From a virus, in the IMG/VR virus record IMGVR_UViG_3300008464_000004, positions 1 to 31,966 of that record: a stretch of 31,966 nucleotides of DNA; one strand, 5' to 3'. Positions 28,925 to 31,966 of this stretch are shown in pieces (the first letter of the stretch is position 1; every line of letters starts with the position of its first letter). The notes under the pieces are model-generated. The model was not told the origin of the DNA and did not search any database. It worked only from the letters and a program-made list of their open reading frames with translations. Made by a program: the position numbers and the translations under genes.

Positions 28925-30763
28925 ATGAAAGCTACTCTAGACGACCTTAAAGACAGCTTTAAGGTTGGTTATGAGGCCTATGAAGCTTCTCGCAAGGAAG
29001 CTAATGACATATGGGACTTGTACCACAACCGTCACTACACTCAAGATCAGTTAGCTGTGCTTGAGCGTCGTGGCCAGCCTGCTGAGACGTTTAACGTAGT
29101 TAAGCTGTTCTCTCGTATGCTTGTAGGCTACTACTCTACGATTGTTAATACAGTCGTTGCTAGTCCAGTTAACCCTCGTGACATCGATAATGCTACGATG
29201 CTTAACGATGCCATCGCTCACGTGTTTGACGATAACCGCTTTGACATCTTGGGCGACCAGATTAAGCTTGGCGGTTTAGTTTCAGGAGTACTTGCTTGTG
29301 AAGTCACAGTTGAAGACACTGGAGCACGCGATGTGTTTGGTCGCCCTGTTAACCGTGTTAACTATGATTATGTTAATGACTCTGAGCTCGTGTTTGATCC
29401 GGCGTCTACACAAGATGACTACTCGGATGCACGCTACCTTCATCGCTTTAAGTGGCTATCTGAAGATGCGATTATCAAAGCTTATGGTAAAAGAGCAGTA
29501 AGTCGCTTACAGGCGTATTACAATCACCTAAACGTTGATGAAGCTGATTTTGAGTTCAACAGTAACTTTGAGTACACTGGTTACTATCGTGTATTTAACA
29601 ACTATCTGATTGTCCATACTGTTATGGAAGATGAAGATGGTGAGCGCTGGTCTTGCCACTGGTCTGAAGGCGTAATGCTGAAGAAGACTAAGATCACTAG
29701 CCAAGAGACTCGCTGGCCTTACCGTATTCAGTTCCTGCATAGCTCTAACGTTAAAGAGTACTATGGTATCTTTCGTGAGATAGCAGAGTCTCAGCGTGCG
29801 ATTAACCAGGCATTGATTAAGCTTCAGCTAATGGTTAACTCTGAGAAGGCGTTTGTTCAAGACGGTGCAGTGGATAACCTTGATGACTTCACAGTTAACT
29901 TCAACCGTGTTAACGCAGTTATACCGGTTAAAGAGTTGGCTGGTATTAAGATCGAGCAGATGTCACGCGAGATCATGGATCAGTACGTTGTAATCGATAA
30001 AGCCTTAGATCGCATCCAGCGTGTGCTAGGCGTCAATGACAGCTTCTTAGGTATGGCTTATGCATCTGATTCAGGTCGTAAAGTTAAGCTTCAGCAAAGC
30101 GCTACCATCATGTCGCTTCGCTATATTACAGCACGTATTGAAAGCTTCTACCAGTCTCTAGGTGAAGACACAGCTAAGTTAATACGTCAATACTACACTG
30201 CTAACCAGGTTATTATGGTTGTGGATGAGGTTGTTGGTAATCGTTGGATCGAGATGAACAAGCCTATGATGGAGTTCGCTGGTTCAATGGGAGCTGATGG
30301 ACAGCCTAATATGCGTCCAATTCTACTGCCTGAAGTTGATCCTGCCTCTGGTGAGATCATGGAAGATGTAGACGGTAACATTATCATGGCACCTGTTAAT
30401 GAGCTTGAGACTGAGCTACGTGACATGCACTTCACTATACGCATTGACGCTTCAGCTTACAATGATGAAGATGAGAAAGCTCAGCTATTGCTTGAGACTG
30501 TCATGAGCGGCCAGGTTGGTCAGATGATGAGCCAGGTGAATCCTGCTGGCTTCTTTGCTATGTCTGCCTTAGCTATGAAGTCGATGAAAACTAAGTACTC
30601 ACCTGATATTGTTGCAGTACTTAACCAGACTGCTCAGATGCTTGGTGGTGACCCTGAAGCTAACGCTCAGGCATCTCAGATGGCTCAAGGTGGTCAGCAG
30701 CAGGGACAACCTCAGAGTAAAGCTCTTAAGCTTCCACAGAATACAAATGAAGGAGTTGGATAA
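28925..30763 (+). CDS. portal protein, P22 gp1-like
   Basis: 612 aa. Early residues (EANDIWDLYHNRHYTQDQL, RGQPAETFNVVKLFSRMLVG), an YDYVNDSELVFDP segment and SHDS-type loops lead into HSSNVKEYYGIFREIAESQR and AINQALIKLQLMVNSEKAFV. This arrangement is the stem/wing layout of P22-type portals (long helix near QRAINQAL). The C-terminal tail is Gln/Gly/Met-rich (QMAQGGQQQGQPQ). It forms the dodecameric DNA channel at the head vertex and docks terminase and adaptor. Unusually it lies after capsid and internal proteins. Stop overlaps the next start (TAATG). Confidence 0.88.
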   Translation: MKATLDDLKDSFKVGYEAYEASRKEANDIWDLYHNRHYTQDQLAVLERRGQPAETFNVVKLFSRMLVGYYSTIVNTVVASPVNPRDIDNATMLNDAIAHVFDDNRFDILGDQIKLGGLVSGVLACEVTVEDTGARDVFGRPVNRVNYDYVNDSELVFDPASTQDDYSDARYLHRFKWLSEDAIIKAYGKRAVSRLQAYYNHLNVDEADFEFNSNFEYTGYYRVFNNYLIVHTVMEDEDGERWSCHWSEGVMLKKTKITSQETRWPYRIQFLHSSNVKEYYGIFREIAESQRAINQALIKLQLMVNSEKAFVQDGAVDNLDDFTVNFNRVNAVIPVKELAGIKIEQMSREIMDQYVVIDKALDRIQRVLGVNDSFLGMAYASDSGRKVKLQQSATIMSLRYITARIESFYQSLGEDTAKLIRQYYTANQVIMVVDEVVGNRWIEMNKPMMEFAGSMGADGQPNMRPILLPEVDPASGEIMEDVDGNIIMAPVNELETELRDMHFTIRIDASAYNDEDEKAQLLLETVMSGQVGQMMSQVNPAGFFAMSALAMKSMKTKYSPDIVAVLNQTAQMLGGDPEANAQASQMAQGGQQQGQPQSKALKLPQNTNEGVG

Positions 30764-31966
30764 TGTCAGCTATTAGTTCTCTGCTGAAGACAGGATTAAA
30801 ATCGTTACCTGAAGACACAGTAGTGCCTGCACAGTCTGTGCCAAACCTTCTTAAGAAGCAAGGTATTAAGGAAGAGGAAGTTAAGTACTCTGGTATTGAA
30901 CTTCCTAAGTCTGGCAAGGTTAGTAAAGCAGACTTGCTTAAAATGGAAGAAGGTCGTAAGGACGTCTTCAGTACTGAGTTCGCCAACTCTTATAACTGGG
31001 TTAGCTTAAAGCCTGGTCGTAACAACCCTACGTACAAAGAAAAGGTTACTACGTACTCTGATAAAGGTGCTCAGCCAGTTAAACCTTCTGAAGAGTTTGT
31101 AGAAGACATACCAGGCGAGATTGCTGCGCGTGAAGGCTCACGTTACACGTCTAGCCACTTTGAAGATATTCCTAACTACCTTATGCACTCACGAGTGTAT
31201 GATGATACCTTAGATGGTACACCTACTCGGGTCATCCAAGAGATTCAGTCAGACTTACATCAAGCAGGCCGAACACAAGGATACGGCGAGATTCCAGACG
31301 ACGTAATCTACGCTAGAGCAGACCTTAGCGACGCAATACACAACAACGCGCCAACAGAAGAGATTAACCGCCTAGCAGAAGCTGCAGGTGTTCCTCCTGG
31401 TGCAAACGCAGAAGACTGGATTGTAAACAACCTAGATAACGCTGACATACCTAAGTCTCCGTTTGAGAAGACTTGGTTGCGTAAGGGCATGGAACGTGAG
31501 ATTACTGATGCCATTGAAGAAGGTCGTGGTCAAGTCGCTATTCCTATCTCAGGCAACTTAGAAGACCTTAAACGCGCACCAGGTGTGCAGAAGTGGTACG
31601 AGACTACAGTCTTGTCCACAGCTAAAAAGCTAGCTAAGTCGGCAGGCATGGACTTCGAGCTGAAGACAGTAGGTACTGGTACTGACCAGTTTGCGCCTAA
31701 GAATGCAGCACGTATGCTCAAGTATTGGGACGATAGCACTTCAGAAGCTGAAAAGGCATCTGCGCTACAAACTATGCAAATGCTTGGTCTAGGCGATGAC
31801 CTACCTATGATTAAAAAGATGCTAACTGGTGATGAAGTTACTTATGCTGTGCTTAAGGCTAAAGAAGGTGTTAAGCCAAGCTTTGCTCTGTATGCTTCTC
31901 CTGCTGCGTCTGCCTTTGTGGCTTACCAAGCTTTGTCTGGCGGTATGGCTCAAGACGACGTTGAGT
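30763..31966 (+). CDS. large polyvalent protein, start only (cut by window end)
   Basis: The frame is open from ATG 30763 to the window end (401 codons), so the product is larger. GAAGGAG lies 6 nt upstream. A feature from residue about 150 reads VIQEIQSDLHQAGRTQGY and, about 80 residues later, SPFEKTWLRKGMEREITDAIEEG. This pair (EIQSD-x-x-QAGR...PF-x-x-W...) is the signature of the large polyvalent protein-associated domains found in huge phage proteins that are ejected into the host. A helical, Lys-rich region follows (TAKKLAKSAGMDF). Its catalytic nature is unknown. Confidence 0.7.
   Translation, partial: MSAISSLLKTGLKSLPEDTVVPAQSVPNLLKKQGIKEEEVKYSGIELPKSGKVSKADLLKMEEGRKDVFSTEFANSYNWVSLKPGRNNPTYKEKVTTYSDKGAQPVKPSEEFVEDIPGEIAAREGSRYTSSHFEDIPNYLMHSRVYDDTLDGTPTRVIQEIQSDLHQAGRTQGYGEIPDDVIYARADLSDAIHNNAPTEEINRLAEAAGVPPGANAEDWIVNNLDNADIPKSPFEKTWLRKGMEREITDAIEEGRGQVAIPISGNLEDLKRAPGVQKWYETTVLSTAKKLAKSAGMDFELKTVGTGTDQFAPKNAARMLKYWDDSTSEAEKASALQTMQMLGLGDDLPMIKKMLTGDEVTYAVLKAKEGVKPSFALYASPAASAFVAYQALSGGMAQDDVE

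Overview
This window is a stretch of a lytic, podovirus-like tailed phage genome. The evidence is: a terminase, an N4-gp56-type major capsid protein, a P22-like portal, a phage family-A DNA polymerase, a primase-helicase, and almost no intergenic space. No integrase, repressor or host gene is seen. The nucleotide-metabolism and structural genes suggest a gammaproteobacterial, possibly marine, host, but nothing in the window proves the host. No tRNA, rRNA, CRISPR array or IS element was found.

Layout. Positions 1-20148 are transcribed leftward (minus strand). Position 20269 to the end is transcribed rightward. The two blocks diverge from an AT-rich promoter region at 20149-20268. In transcription order, the minus block contains: an RHH-like small protein, TerS, TerL and a RyR/gp49-like protein (20148-17280); a strong palindromic terminator; a ~400-bp AT-rich non-coding region with 72-bp-spaced direct repeats and a G-rich tract (possible origin); a first paralog of a small Cys/His protein (16163-16684) framed by a perfect 26-bp inverted repeat; very small overlapping genes and a lipoprotein; a second paralog (14141-14635); a run of small early-type genes (14080-10443); and then the replication and nucleotide genes. 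These last are primase-helicase, Dda/RecD-like helicase, T7 gp2.5-like SSB, DNA polymerase, a thymidylate-synthase homolog, an NTP pyrophosphohydrolase, a dNMP kinase and dCMP deaminase. A partial HNH endonuclease lies at the left edge.

The plus block contains scaffold, major capsid, a decoration-like protein, a terminator, adaptor, two further structural proteins, a cupin-like protein, two internal-virion-like proteins, portal, and the start of a large polyvalent protein cut by the window end.

The most interesting points are as follows. (1) The TS homolog carries Asp where true thymidylate synthases have the uracil-reading Asn, as in T4 dCMP hydroxymethylase. It sits with an NTP-PPase, a dNMP kinase and dCMP deaminase, which is a T4-like set for replacing cytosine in DNA. 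(2) A perfect 26-bp inverted repeat encloses one of two paralogous genes, and each arm contains the 11-nt core of the T3 RNA polymerase promoter. (3) One ORF contains a second copy of its own translation leader, suggesting a gene fusion or dual initiation. Several minus-strand promoters share a host-type extended -10 element (TG-n-NATAAT).
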